A model generated the notes under the pieces. The model saw nothing but the letters and a program-made list of their open reading frames with translations, did no database searches and had not been told where the DNA came from. A DNA stretch of 64,000 nucleotides from Catenaria anguillulae PL171 (Eukaryota; Blastocladiomycota; Blastocladiomycetes; Blastocladiales; Catenariaceae). Made by a program: the position numbers and the translations under genes. Shown piece by piece: positions 42,485 through 52,555 of this stretch. Numbering within the stretch: the stretch's first letter is position 1; every line of letters starts with the position of its first letter. The stretch lies in contig MCFL01000002.1 of assembly GCA_002102555.1 (NCBI GenBank), forward strand, positions 124,001 to 188,000, written 5' to 3'.

Positions 42485-42620
42485 TGGTGACGACCACGAG
42501 TCAATCACCCGTTTCGCCATTTCCCCCGTCAGTGACGGGTCAGGCATGCAACCCGTCAACACCGGGTCGCCAGCAACCGGTCGTTGGCCAATGCATACAA
42601 CCCGTCAATTACTCGCCAGC
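42485..42620 (+). repeat. Left subterminal repeats
   Basis: Short motifs related to ACCCGTCA lie at 42532-42541 (inverted, GTGACGGGTC), 42551-42559 and 42600-42609, with looser copies (ACCGGGTC, ACCCGGTC) around them. Such clusters are typical binding sites of a TnpA-like protein in CACTA elements. Confidence 0.6.
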
Positions 42621-42860
42621 GACGGAAATGTAACCCGGTCCTGCCCCGATTCCATGCCCTGATCCAGCCCGGCATTCGCACGGCATTCGCCCGCCATCGC
42701 TCTCCAGGCGCCAGGTCAAATCATGATCACGGGCACCAGTCTATATTGCCATAATACACCCGTTCCCGACACACAAAACCATGCACGCAAACCCAATCCA
42801 TTTCCCTAAACCGCCCCCGCCCCCGCCCCGGCCTCATTGCCCGCTGCCGCCACAATCCAC

Positions 42861-44577
42861 TCACTGCCCTCCAACGCTCCCCACCCCGGATGATGACGGC
42901 CCACCCGGCCCGGCCAATTGCCTCCTCGCCGCCGACGGCCTCCACAAGCCCAAATTCGGACGCGACGCCGGTGTCGGTGTATCCGGGGCTGCTGCGGATC
43001 CACCCACGGCCATGTTGCCGCCACCTCCAATCACGCCCGCCATGCCCGTGCTCACCGAAACACTTGCCGCCGCTTCGCCACCCAAGTCTGCCTCACGCGG
43101 CCCAATACCCGTGCTTGCACCCGAGCTGGCGGCGCCACCCGCTGAACGAGGCGTCGCCGGCTCTGACGTGTACAACGACACATCCGCCTGCACAATCGCC
43201 TCGTCAGTCAACCCGCGCTTCACACACCACTCCGCAAATTTCGCGTATGCGTCCCAATACATCTCCGAGCTCTTCTGCAACGTCGTGATGACGCGAAGCA
43301 GCCCCTCGGCCGCCTCAACGTCGGGGCAAACAAAGCGGGTGTCCGTCGCCTTGGCGACCAGTTCTTCGGCCGTCAACGGCTCACCTTGGAGGCCATCGCC
43401 GTCGGCAGCCACGGTCACCTTGCGCTTCTTGTTGCCGCGGGCGGACGGCACACCGGTCGCATTGACGCCGCAGTGCGCGGGCAAGTCGCGGAACATGCGC
43501 TACACGCACAGTCAAGGTCGCAGTGCCAGAGCAGGTCAGCTGGGCGTGGATTCAGGAATGCAGTGCGGCACATGCGTACCAACTTGGCATAACGCGCTTG
43601 AAGCGCCTTGCCGTCGTTCCATTTACGCGACCTGATGGTGGACCCAGAAACTTGTTTGGCCCATTGAAATAGTGGTGCCGAAGCAAGTTTTTGGGCCTTT
43701 CTCGGGTCCGAATCGCAACCTATTACGGAGTAAAGACGGTGGTAAGCAAAGCAGTTGGGTGAGTAAAGAGTGGAGGGACGGTAGCCATAGATTGGGATGG
43801 GTTGGAGGTGCCAAGGTGTGGAGAGGTGTCCAAGCGAGGGCGATCATGTGCGTAAGCAGAAGGGAACGTCGCAAGGAATGAACATACTCATGAGCCGGCC
43901 CTTGACATGCTTGCGGCAGTGGCCCATTGCATCACGGGCGATTGAGCAAAACTCACCCGCAAGCTCCTCGTTGTCCAGGCCGTCAACATACCGCTTCAGT
44001 CGGGGCTCAACCGTCGCGATATCCGACTCAGCGAAGTACTCCTATGCATGGCACAACCAAATGTCAGTATCGATCCGCATGAATGAGAAGACTTGTACCG
44101 ACGATGAGAGTATGGTTGTGGGTCACTGCGACCACGGGGCACTTTGGATCCGTGTAAAAAAGCCTCTGGACCTCTTGAGTCAAGGCCTTGCCCATTTCTT
44201 TGGGCAACTTTTGCTGAGGGAGCCAATACGAAATATCGTCAATCTCCTTCTTGATGACGGCAATGTTGTGGGTGACCTCGTCATGCTTGGCGTTGGTTGC
44301 GGCGCACTTCGATGAGAGGTTTTCTTGGCCTTGCTTGATCTCCTTGACCTGGGCCTCAAGCAAGTCAAGCTTGTCCATTGCGTAGGTGGCAAATGCGCGA
44401 AAGGACTGCGGAATGGAGAGGACGCTGATGTTGGAACCTGGACGCAATTTGGAGCCCCAACGGCGGATAGGCAAGTCGAGGGAACAGAGCAACACATACC
44501 CTATGGATTTGGAAAAGCTGCTCGTTGCCTGTCATCTCCTGCCACTGCTCCCACTCGTCTTGCTCGGATTCGGCCAT
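42861..44577 (-). CDS. Transposon accessory protein with coiled coil, 437 aa, five exons
   Basis: Five exons join in one frame without error: 44500-44577, 44103-44405, 43888-44041, 43580-43719 and 42861-43499. Introns are 61-168 bp. The start is MAESEQDEWEQWQEM. Exon 2 encodes a coiled coil (AMDKLDLLEAQVKEIKQGQ, KKEIDDISYWLPQQ) and LPKEMGKALTQEVQRLFY. Exon 3 reads EYFAESDIATVEPRLKRYVD, and exon 5 starts RMFRDLPAHCGVNATG with a basic KKRKV nuclear signal. The C-terminus is Gly/Ser/Ala-rich. I know no homologous family. It lies head-to-head with the transposase-like gene inside the same TIRs, so a DNA-binding or regulatory role like TnpA is a reasonable guess. A plus-strand ORF across the last exon is a shadow. 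Confidence 0.7.
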
Positions 44578-45067
44578 CGTCAAGTTGGTTGTCAAAGGCG
44601 GCACGCCGTCATGGTCAGCGCCGTGATGAAGGTTGTTGGTCAGTTCATGCGGTGACATGATCGATGGTGGTGCTTGTGAAAGAAGGAGGTGTGGCAGCGA
44701 TGCAGGTGGTGTCCAAGGTTGAGGATGGAAAAGCGTTGCTTGCCGTGGGGGAGAGGGTTGGTCGCGGGGTTGTTGTGGGCTTTTGAGGGTCGTCCAAGTG
44801 TACGCCCACAACGGCACTGTGGTGGCACGCTGCGGCCGTGGGCGCTTGCGGCGGTTGCACCAAATGGAGACACTTGACTCATCCGTGATTCTCATTGGGT
44901 GAGACGCGTCGAGTCGTAACAACCGCCACTGTCGCTGCGAACATGAAACCACTCGCAAGTCATTTGTCATAGCAATCATCCACCCCTTTGCCCGCCTGCG
45001 AGGAATCCGCGCCAGCACGTTCTCTCTGCCTCAGTAAGTATCATACCACCAGCAATGCCAACCGACT
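44578..45067. promoter_or_regulatory. Divergent promoter region inside the DNA transposon
   Basis: The 490 bp between the two divergent start codons must carry the promoters of both transposon genes. No specific box is recognised. Confidence 0.4.
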
Positions 45068-48000
45068 ATGGAAAAACAATACCTTTGCCCGTTTTGCGCA
45101 AACGCCTTTACCGCAAGTGAATGGGTAGCCCACGACCTGCGCATATCGCGGTGTGACGGGTGGAAGAAGCGAGGAGGGCAGGTACACGACGACTGGGAGC
45201 TTAAGGTAGCCAAGCGTCGGCGGCTCCAAGAACAGGCCGAGACCGAATTGGCTACTACAACGCTTACCAACAGCGCCAGCATTGACGACTCTAGTACTGG
45301 TACCGAGTCTGGATACGATTCAGACACATCGTCCAGCTCCGAGGACCAGGACCAATTGTCTGCCCTTGATTCCATGCCCAACCTCGAGGCAGCCTTCTCT
45401 GCTTCGCCCAGTTCGCCGCATTCGTTCACTGGCGACGACGTCATGGATGTCGACGACCCGCACCTTCTGACTCTGGGGCATGATGACGTGCAAGACGGCT
45501 CTCGTTCCAACCAAGGCAGTGACTCGCCCAGCGACGCATCGGATCATGAACCCCCTCTTACTCTTACTCCTTTGCCCCTATGTTTCGCAATCCGCTTCTT
45601 GCGTCGTCGAAACTTACAGCAGGCGCAGCCGAGCGCGGCGAAGACCGAGCATCAACAGTCGCGCCACCGGCAGGTTCTACTGCTGTGCCTTTCCTCGATT
45701 CAGACCAGTCAGAACCCGAAATCGATGCGGCAGACACGCGCAATCCGGCCAATTCAAACAGCCCGTTTGATCCCGCCACAACTGATGACGAATGCTGTGA
45801 TTCACGCATTATCCATCACCTTCGACCGCACCCTGGAGACAGCAGCGGCAGTTCAAGCAGTGAATCCGATGGGAATGGTGGTTGGCGGACGCCGGCGTCA
45901 TGGTCGCAGACGAGGAGAGCACCGGGGCTCCAGCGGGAGTGGAAGCAGCTCATCAACCGAATCGGATCAAGAACCATTTGAAGAGCCGCGATTGGCCGCA
46001 CTTCAGGGCGCAATGCGTAACCCAGGACCGCCAATGCCACAACCTGGTGGTGGTGGTGGTGGTGTGGTGGTGGTGGTGGTGCTCTTCCAGGCTGGGCACG
46101 GCAAAATGGCCCATGTCGGCCGTACGCCAACATCAAGGTAGCAGCAATTGATTGGTTTCTTTCGGAACGGCAAGCACCACATTGTACGACTCGGCCTCAT
46201 TTTCTGTTCATTTCACATGCGCTCATTGTTGCTTGCCGCTCGATTTTTGCAGTCAGAGGAGCTGATGAAGGCTCTCTATGCACTGTTTCTTGTACTCGAA
46301 GTGGAAGACTTGCCGCCAGTCTCACACTTTTTGAATCGCAAGCTTTTCCCTGACCCAAACTTCGTCCGAATTTTTCAAGTACGCCGTCTTGCCCAACTCA
46401 ACCCGCTCTGACGCTGCTGACGACTGTTCGCACTAGACTGCACATCTGGACGCAGCATCTGGCGCCATCAATGTCCTTCACACGCACCGTATTCGCGATC
46501 TCATTGCGCTCAACTTTGCCAACCCATTGTTCGCCAAGAAACTCATTCGATACCCACGCCGCTGCGCTGACAATCGCCTGCGACACATCATGGACGGCAA
46601 GCGTGTCCGTGGCGACTTCCATTTTGCGACGCCAATGGTGGTTGTTCCCGCCGACGTGCCGTTCAATGTCTATGTTTTTGATGTCGTTTCAACGTCCCGC
46701 GACGATGTACCCTATGCTAAAAGTCTCTGCCTTCGAGCAGATGAGGATGGTACCCTCTTTGCGTTTATTCAACCCTCATGCGTGACATTGCACACGTGCC
46801 TGTTGGTGCGGCCATACCTCTTTCACTCATCGCAGGTCAAGACAAGCTCCGTATCCCAATCACAACATTCACAGCTCGCCTCGACAACAATGCATTCACT
46901 CTGTGTGCACGTCACCCGCAGACGCGCAACGTTCTTCACGCTGCCAATATCCCTGCAGACACCCGGGAGTTCATTGCTCAGTTGATCAGATTCGCACATA
47001 CGTCATTGAGCAGACAGGCGAGGACATGCAAGTTGCCTCATTCCCGATTGGAGCATATGGGGATGATCATGGCAGTCAGTCAAAGTCGCAGAACAAGAAT
47101 CACAAGTGGGAACTTGGCTTTCGTACGTTTCGTTTCATTACGTCATTAACCGGGGATGGTAAATAAACATGTACTGTGTATTGACTTTGCCCTTTCTCTG
47201 TGCCAGCTTCTCTCGAGTAGCCGACAGAAGCCAAATCAATGAATGTAATTCTTTAACTCCAAGCAATACATCGAGCTACTTGCCTTGACCCCAATACAAG
47301 TGTCATCGGCCCACCTACCATGACCGACCCCATGATTGTTGATGCCCAAGCATCGGCGATCACAGGCTGGGTTGGGCCGTCCCATTTTCCGTCGATCCAC
47401 AGGCAGTAATCGCCCGCCTCAAGCCGCACTACAATGTCGTCACGCTGCTCAACCAGCGTACTGTCGCTGGAATCAAGTTCCTGGAAGTCACCTACAACAG
47501 CCATGACGATTTGGCCTTGGCCACAAGCAAGCCCTCAACTTTTTTCCGCGGCCAGTACGTCCATGCCATGACTAGCATCAAGGAGTGGCTTGACCGCCGT
47601 GCCGACCATGCCAAGAATGTGCAGATTCTTTGCACATACGACACTGTCCGTCAGCTTCCCGGTTTGCTGGCCAAGGGCCACGCCCTGCTGGTCGACAACT
47701 GCCGCGCTCGCTCGTTCTCCCGCGTCCTGTGGCAGTACGAGTCCAAAGAGGACGCCGATGCCGCCGTTGGCCTTGGCGAGTACGCTCTTAATGGCCATGA
47801 TTTGCGCTTCTTTGCCGGTTCAGCCAGGTTGTGTTTCTCTTGTGGTTCTTTGGATCACTTGAGAACCACTTGCCCCACACGCCCTTGTGCCAAGACCTCC
47901 CTCCCCTCGTTCTCACTCCCTGCGCCCGCGCCAACAAGTGCTGGCGGTGTCAGCTATGCTGATGCCGCCAAGCAAGCAGTCAACAAGGTCAATGACCTCG

Positions 48001-50914
48001 AAAAGGATTTGCGCGGCAAGGTTGACGACTTGACCGACAAGGTGTCAGTGATGCAAGCACAATTGGCCACGTTTGTGGCCAACCAAGAAGCCCTGCTGGT
48101 GGCGTTCAAGTCGGACATGACCAAGCAGGTGGTTGCCAAGGTTGACAGCTTCGCGGAAAAGTTGATGGCAACCAACAAGAAGATTGAGGTGCTTGAGGAA
48201 CGTTTGGAGTCTCTTGTTGGCTCAGTGAAGGGGTTCTTGGCAGACTTTGAGGCCCTCAGCCTGAGTTGGAGATGACAATGGAGGACGTGGCCGAGCTCAG
48301 GTCCCACCGGGCCAAGACCTCGGAACGCTACATGCGGGTCAACCGTGATCTTGCCATCGTCGAGGTGGATCTCAAGGTTGCTTTGGACGAGCTTCGCTTG
48401 TACGACGACTTTGAGGAACGCTTGGCGGCTGCGCGGGAGAAGAGTTGGGCCCATTACGCAAAGGAGCAGGGTTTCCATTGCGTACCCGACTCCTTCCTCA
48501 GCAAGTCGTAGTTGTTGTGTTTGTTGCGCCCCCCCCCCCCCCTCCCTCACTTTCCTTCCCTCCCTCAGGTCTTAAATGACCCCTACTGCCACTCGCCTGC
48601 CTTCTCTTGCTTGCCTGTGCCTCCTTTTTGGGTGCTTAAGACCCCCATCCCAGTTGCTCTTGATTCTTTTCCTTGAGCTTCCCGTGTTGGATTCATGTTT
48701 AATGCATGCAGTAGCGATTGGAAAAAAAAAAAAAAAAAAAGCTTCTCTCGAGTACGAGTACCAGCCCTCTTCTCTCAATTCCTCAGCTCGTCCCGGGCTG
48801 TTGATGGTGTTGTCATGGGCCACGTTGCTGTCGACCAGATCCTTGAAGAGGTTCGCAACGGACTCGTTGTGTGGGATGCACATCTTCGCAAGCGTATCTT
48901 CGTCTTTTCTTCGTTGCTTCTCCTGAAAGCAGACAATCCGATGCATGCCGCATGCTGTGGTGGTCAGGCTGGAAACGGGGCAGTAAACTTGTGCCGAGTG
49001 TGCTATGTATGCTTCTCAATTTTTGCTTTCTTGTCCCCAATGTGGTGCTCAAAGCTCAACCCGCATGCTACATTTATGTCTTCCTAGGCCACGAGCGAGA
49101 CAGCCAATCGAATTGCCGCTTTGCGAACAATTGAGCAAACTCTTGCCACGCGGCCTGCCGCCGTGGACTCTCCGTTCTTTTCTTTCCCGCCTGCCGAGTT
49201 TGACCCACACAGGTACGCGTCTCTTGTCCACCCTGCTTGGCGAGCGTGATATTGATTTGCTTCTTTGCCCAACATTTGCACTGCTGAAACTATGCAGGTC
49301 GATGCCACTCGAGACCCTTCACACCGTCCTCCTCGGAACCGTCAAGTACGCAGCCAATCTTGTCCTCGGCATTTTGCGCGATCCGGAATTTGCGTTTCTC
49401 TGGCAATACCTTCTTGCCCACAACTGGGCAGCGTACTCCCGCCCAATCCCGAAGAATCCTCGCTACTTTCGCTCACACCTTGGCCGCGAGTTACGATACG
49501 TTGCCCAGGGCCTCCCATTTATGATGGTCATGATTGAGGAACGATTCCCGGACCGCGTGTGGACGGTTGAGACATGGATGGTTGTCGCCCACATCTGCTT
49601 TGTACGTATTCACAGTCCGAGTGGCAGGTTCCCACACCATGAATCTAACTATCTGTACCTTGCTACTGGAAGATCGCAAAGCTTCTGTATCGTGATTCTG
49701 TCCCAGCCGACACGGATAACGTGCTGACTTTCACCGTTCGCGGGCTCATGAATCTCATTGTGGCCAGCCAAGACGAGGCAATTGCAGCCCTTGCTGTCAA
49801 GCCCAAGTTTCATCTGCTCCTCCATGCCGACACCTTCCAGACGTTGTTTGGGCCGCTGAAGCATTCATGTGCAACCGAGCGTGAAGAGTCACGCATCGGT
49901 CACACCAAATCAAACATTGCCAACTCCAACCGGCATGCGACGTCATGCGACATGGGCAAGCGTTACGCCGAAATCGTCCTCATTCGCCACCTCACTCTTG
50001 GCGGATACGATCCTCAGCACCCCGAACTTGGTCGCATTCTGGGCGAGGAATGCTTTGCAGAAATCCAATTCAATACGCATCTCCGCCACCTGCTTGATTT
50101 GCCGCCCATTGCTGATACGGCGAAGGAGCATGGTACCCCATCCAAGGCCATTCGTTCCCCTCGTTCCCGTCGCCCAATCAAGCATCGAATCCAAGACTTG
50201 AACGGGTATCTGCGCACAGCGTTGCAGAATGTACGGATTGTGCTTACTAAATACTGATTGAAGTATGTCCAACTGACGAATCACTTTACATACCAGATGG
50301 CGGACGCAAATGAGGACTTTCCGGATCGCGGGTGGGAGCATTGGAAGGCGGTCACGTTGTCTGGCAAGCTGGTCAATGCTGGTGCGTCTGTAGTGCGCAA
50401 AGTCGAAGGAGAAGCGTTACCAGTATGTTCCCCTCATTGCTCAATTGTGTGCACTGTTCCTCATCCAAGTGTGCCAGATATTCTACATGTTTTACGGCGT
50501 CGTCCAGCATTCCCATGACGTTGACCGCTGCTTTGCCGTTGTACGACCTTACACCCCGCTGCCCAACTCGGAAAACATCAAGCATCTCAGCCTTGGTACA
50601 CGGTATGTTGCCAAGTACTCTTTTTTTTCTTCTTTTCTTGATTGACAAGTAGGGACCCAATACTCACATCCGTCTTATGCGCTAGTCACTGTCTCGCGCA
50701 TAACCAAGCGCCAATCCTCATCGCACCTGCCCTCTTGACGAGTGTCGTTGACATGTGGCATGCGTGCCACGAGCTTGGGTGTACCGTCCAGAATCGGCAT
50801 GTGCAGCGTCGGAGCGAGCGGGTGGATGTTGAGGGAGACATGGATGGGTTTGTGCATGTGCATCCAGAGCAAGACGTATTTGTGCTCAATTGCTACCATC
50901 ACGAACCCGAGTAA
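45068..50914 (+). CDS. Transposase-like protein of an unnamed fungal family, multi-exon, interrupted by a LINE insertion
   Basis: Starts with a zinc-finger-like CPFC with a later H and C (C-x2-C-x11-H-x6-C). A Ser/Asp-rich linker follows. Clear introns are 46138-46252, 46379-46436, 47123 onward (see LINE), 49007-49087, 49213-49297 and 49602-49672; further ones near 50230-50297. Blocks in order: SEELMKALYALFLVLEVED, a strand-rich part with VFDVVSTSRDD, GAYGDDHGSQSKSQNKNHK, LLLLKADNPMHAACCGG, MPLETLHTVLLGTVKY, GRELRYVAQGLPF, KPKFHLLLHADTFQTLFGP and ATEREESRIGHTK with SNRHAT. I recall the last five blocks from numerous hypothetical proteins of mushroom-forming fungi. Acidic residues in GDDHG, KADNP and ATEREE are DDE candidates, unproven. 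Several -1 frame changes (near 45570, 46775, 46985, 48790) add to the LINE interruption, so this copy is probably inactive as assembled. Confidence 0.7.
47205..47219 (+). repeat. Target-site duplication, upstream copy
   Basis: The 15-bp tract AGCTTCTCTCGAGTA abuts the 5' end of the LINE-type insertion. It begins with the AG of the splice acceptor that precedes the interrupted exon. Confidence 0.88.
47220..48740 (+). mobile_element. ORF1-only LINE-type retroposon, nested in the DNA transposon
   Basis: The 1.52-kb insertion has a short 5' leader (100 bp), one gag/ORF1-like reading frame, a C-rich run at 48530-48543, a 3' UTR and a tail of 19 A at 48722-48740. It is flanked by a 14-15 bp target duplication. 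These are marks of target-primed reverse transcription. No reverse transcriptase ORF is present, so it must have been moved by another element's enzyme. It resembles in principle the ORF1-only half-L1 elements of mammals. Confidence 0.85.
47320..48511 (+). CDS. LINE ORF1-like nucleic-acid-binding protein with CCHC knuckle and coiled coil
   Basis: The frame begins MTDPMIVDAQASAITGWV and after a -1 frame change near 47390 reads AVIARLKPHYNVVTLLNQRT, an RRM-like or ORF1 RNA-binding part (KFLEVTYNSHDDLAL, ALLVDNCRARSFSRVLWQY). A canonical zinc knuckle CFSCGSLDHLRTTC (C-x2-C-x4-H-x4-C) follows. Then comes a long predicted coiled coil (VNKVNDLEKDLRGKVDDLTD, EVLEERLESLVGSVKGF). A second -1 change near 48260 leads to a charged helical end (MEDVAELRSHRAKTSERYMR) and stop at 48511. 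Domain order fits ORF1 proteins of Tad/L1-type LINEs, which coat element RNA. No endonuclease or RT is present downstream. Confidence 0.75.
48741..48754 (+). repeat. Target-site duplication, downstream copy
   Basis: GCTTCTCTCGAGTA directly follows the A tail; the last A of the tail completes the 15-bp match to 47205-47219. This copy continues into the exon of the interrupted gene. Confidence 0.88.
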
Positions 50915-51964
50915 GAACGGTGATGAATTGATTGATGGAATAGATCTGTGAATTGAATGAGGATAAAAAGACGGAGAAAAAATATTGGACAATGGAGGGA
51001 GGCTGGTTGAAAACCAAATCCAACAACAATGACGGTCAGCGTCAACAGTCTGTCCACTCGACACTGTGCCAACCATAACATGCCATGCGTACACACCAAT
51101 CCATCAAACCAATGACCGATGAGAAAAAGCCGGGCTTGTGGAGCACATCAAGAAGTGGTTCAACAGCAGAGTGCTTGGGGTCAGCGCTGGTCGGGTGAAA
51201 TACGTCGGTTGGATCGGGCAAAGGCAGGCAGACGGTGGCCAGGCGGTGCGATAAGGCAAAACGAAACCAGAGGTTGAGGACAGCGAGTGCGAGCAGATTG
51301 TGCCTTGATCGTGAAAGGTTGACATACACTGCGACGGCTGCCACGGCAGCAACGACAGCTCGAGACATGCTGCCGTGCGGACCGCGCCCATGCCGCGGCG
51401 GTGTCGTATGTGGTGGCGACACCACGGGATGAAAGCAACTGGTTGGAGGGAGGTCACAGTTACCGTGGCCGTGATAGGATTGGACGCACGTGACAAGTGT
51501 GGGTGTGTTTGGTGAGAGCAACCGAGATGAAGGGCGCCGTGGTGGCGTGGTGGCGACGGAAGAAAGCGTCCGTACAGGGGATGGCTACATATCGATTTCG
51601 GTGATGGGCTGGGTGTTGAATTGGCACCTCATGGACGGAGGGACAGCCGGCCAGTGCAGGGAATGGCGAGAGCTAACGGCTCGTGCGGACGGCTATGGCT
51701 GTGGGAGGGAGGATAACGACGACGGTGACGGCGTAATCATGAATGCGGGTGATGGTGGGCATGTTGGCTTGGGGTGGATTCATTGGATGGAAGTGGGTGT
51801 GCGGACGCATGAATTTACAAAAATAACACAGTGAAGAGTGAGGGTGATGCAGAGGCGTCCAAAGAAGAAGAAGAAAAAAAAAGCATGGCAATTTGGACCG
51901 GGTCTTGAACGGGTCGAGCGCTTCCGGTCATTGACGGGTGCAACCAACATGGAAGGTTCGACCC
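50915..51964. other. Right interior of the DNA transposon
   Basis: The region follows the transposase-like stop. It holds a possible small minus-strand ORF (separate entry), AT-rich low-complexity sequence, and near 51905-51964 repeats related to the left subterminal motifs (GAACGGGTCG, TTGACGGGTG, CGACCCGTCA). Confidence 0.5.
51042..51369 (-). CDS. Possible small membrane protein ORF inside the transposon
   Basis: An open frame of about 108 codons starts MSRAVVAAVAAVAVYVNLSR. The first 45 residues are hydrophobic with one or two membrane-like stretches (AVVAAVAAVAVYV, LLALAVLNLWFRFAL) and the rest is polar. The frame remains open upstream to 51521. No homolog is known to me, and the support is only composition and length, so it may be chance. 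Confidence 0.25.
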
Positions 51965-52020
51965 GTCATCGACGGACCTCACCCAACCCCGTCGATCTCG
52001 GGGCTGCACTTTTGGGCGTG
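51965..52020 (-). repeat. Right terminal inverted repeat of the DNA transposon
   Basis: Exact reverse complement of 42429-42484; ends GGGCGTG at 52020. Confidence 0.95.
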
Positions 52021-52555
52021 TCGACGTTCTTGAAGGCATAAATACTTGGAAGCCAGAAGAAAGAATATGTATCAATAACATATCTTCATACAATGATGAC
52101 AACCACGAAGTACCCACAGAATGAGAAGATCGAAAGCACAAATGGATACCGCAATACCAAGCATTCAGCAACTCTCATACTAAGGTCGATTTATTGAACA
52201 TCACATGCGAGCCGCTTTGTTTTGAATTTTTTTAATTGGGTTGTGGAAGTCCCGACTGTAACCACCAGTCAAGCATGCAAACATTGCCTGATCGGATTGC
52301 CCTGGTCGTTGCGTGCCACAGTTCTTCAGCGCCTTGGCCAGGACAACCATTCCTATCAACTGATCCATGGAAGAAATCCGAATGTGGTGTCTGTTCGGTC
52401 TGTCGTGGTCAGAGTCGCGTGAGTCGCGAGACTCTCTCGTTGGGTATGTTGACTCGATTGATAAATAAACGTCATTCGAACCCAAAATCCGACGACCTCT
52501 CTATTCCAAACGAAAAACAGTGGGAAACGTACACTGTGCATTCTATCGCATCACC
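52021..52555. other. Intergenic region right of the transposon
   Basis: About 535 bp of AT-rich sequence between the right TIR and the PI31 start. It should hold the PI31 promoter, and before the insertion also the upstream region of ankyrin-like gene 2. No gene is seen. Confidence 0.5.

Larger units (their letters stand above)
42429..52020. mobile_element. Large DNA transposon with 56-bp TIRs, CACTA-like architecture
   Basis: The 9.59-kb element is bounded by perfect inverted repeats (42429-42484 and 51965-52020) that begin CACGCCC and end GGGCGTG. Inside each end are short repeats related to ACCCGTCA. It holds two divergent multi-exon genes: a transposase-like gene (45068-50914, plus) and a coiled-coil accessory gene (42861-44577, minus). 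A LINE-type insertion (47220-48740) is nested in the transposase gene. Terminal CAC...GTG, subterminal repeats and a two-gene layout recall CACTA (En/Spm) elements. A 2-bp TC on both flanks could be the target duplication but is too short to prove. Family assignment is inference; the boundaries are seen directly. Confidence 0.88.

Noticed and set aside
42781..43635. Plus-strand 284-codon frame
   Set aside because: It overlaps exon 5 of the minus-strand accessory gene, whose splice junctions and frame are consistent over five exons; the plus frame is proline-rich shadow.
42400..52050. A longer target-site duplication of the DNA transposon
   Set aside because: Flanks match only in a possible TC dinucleotide next to each TIR, which could be chance.
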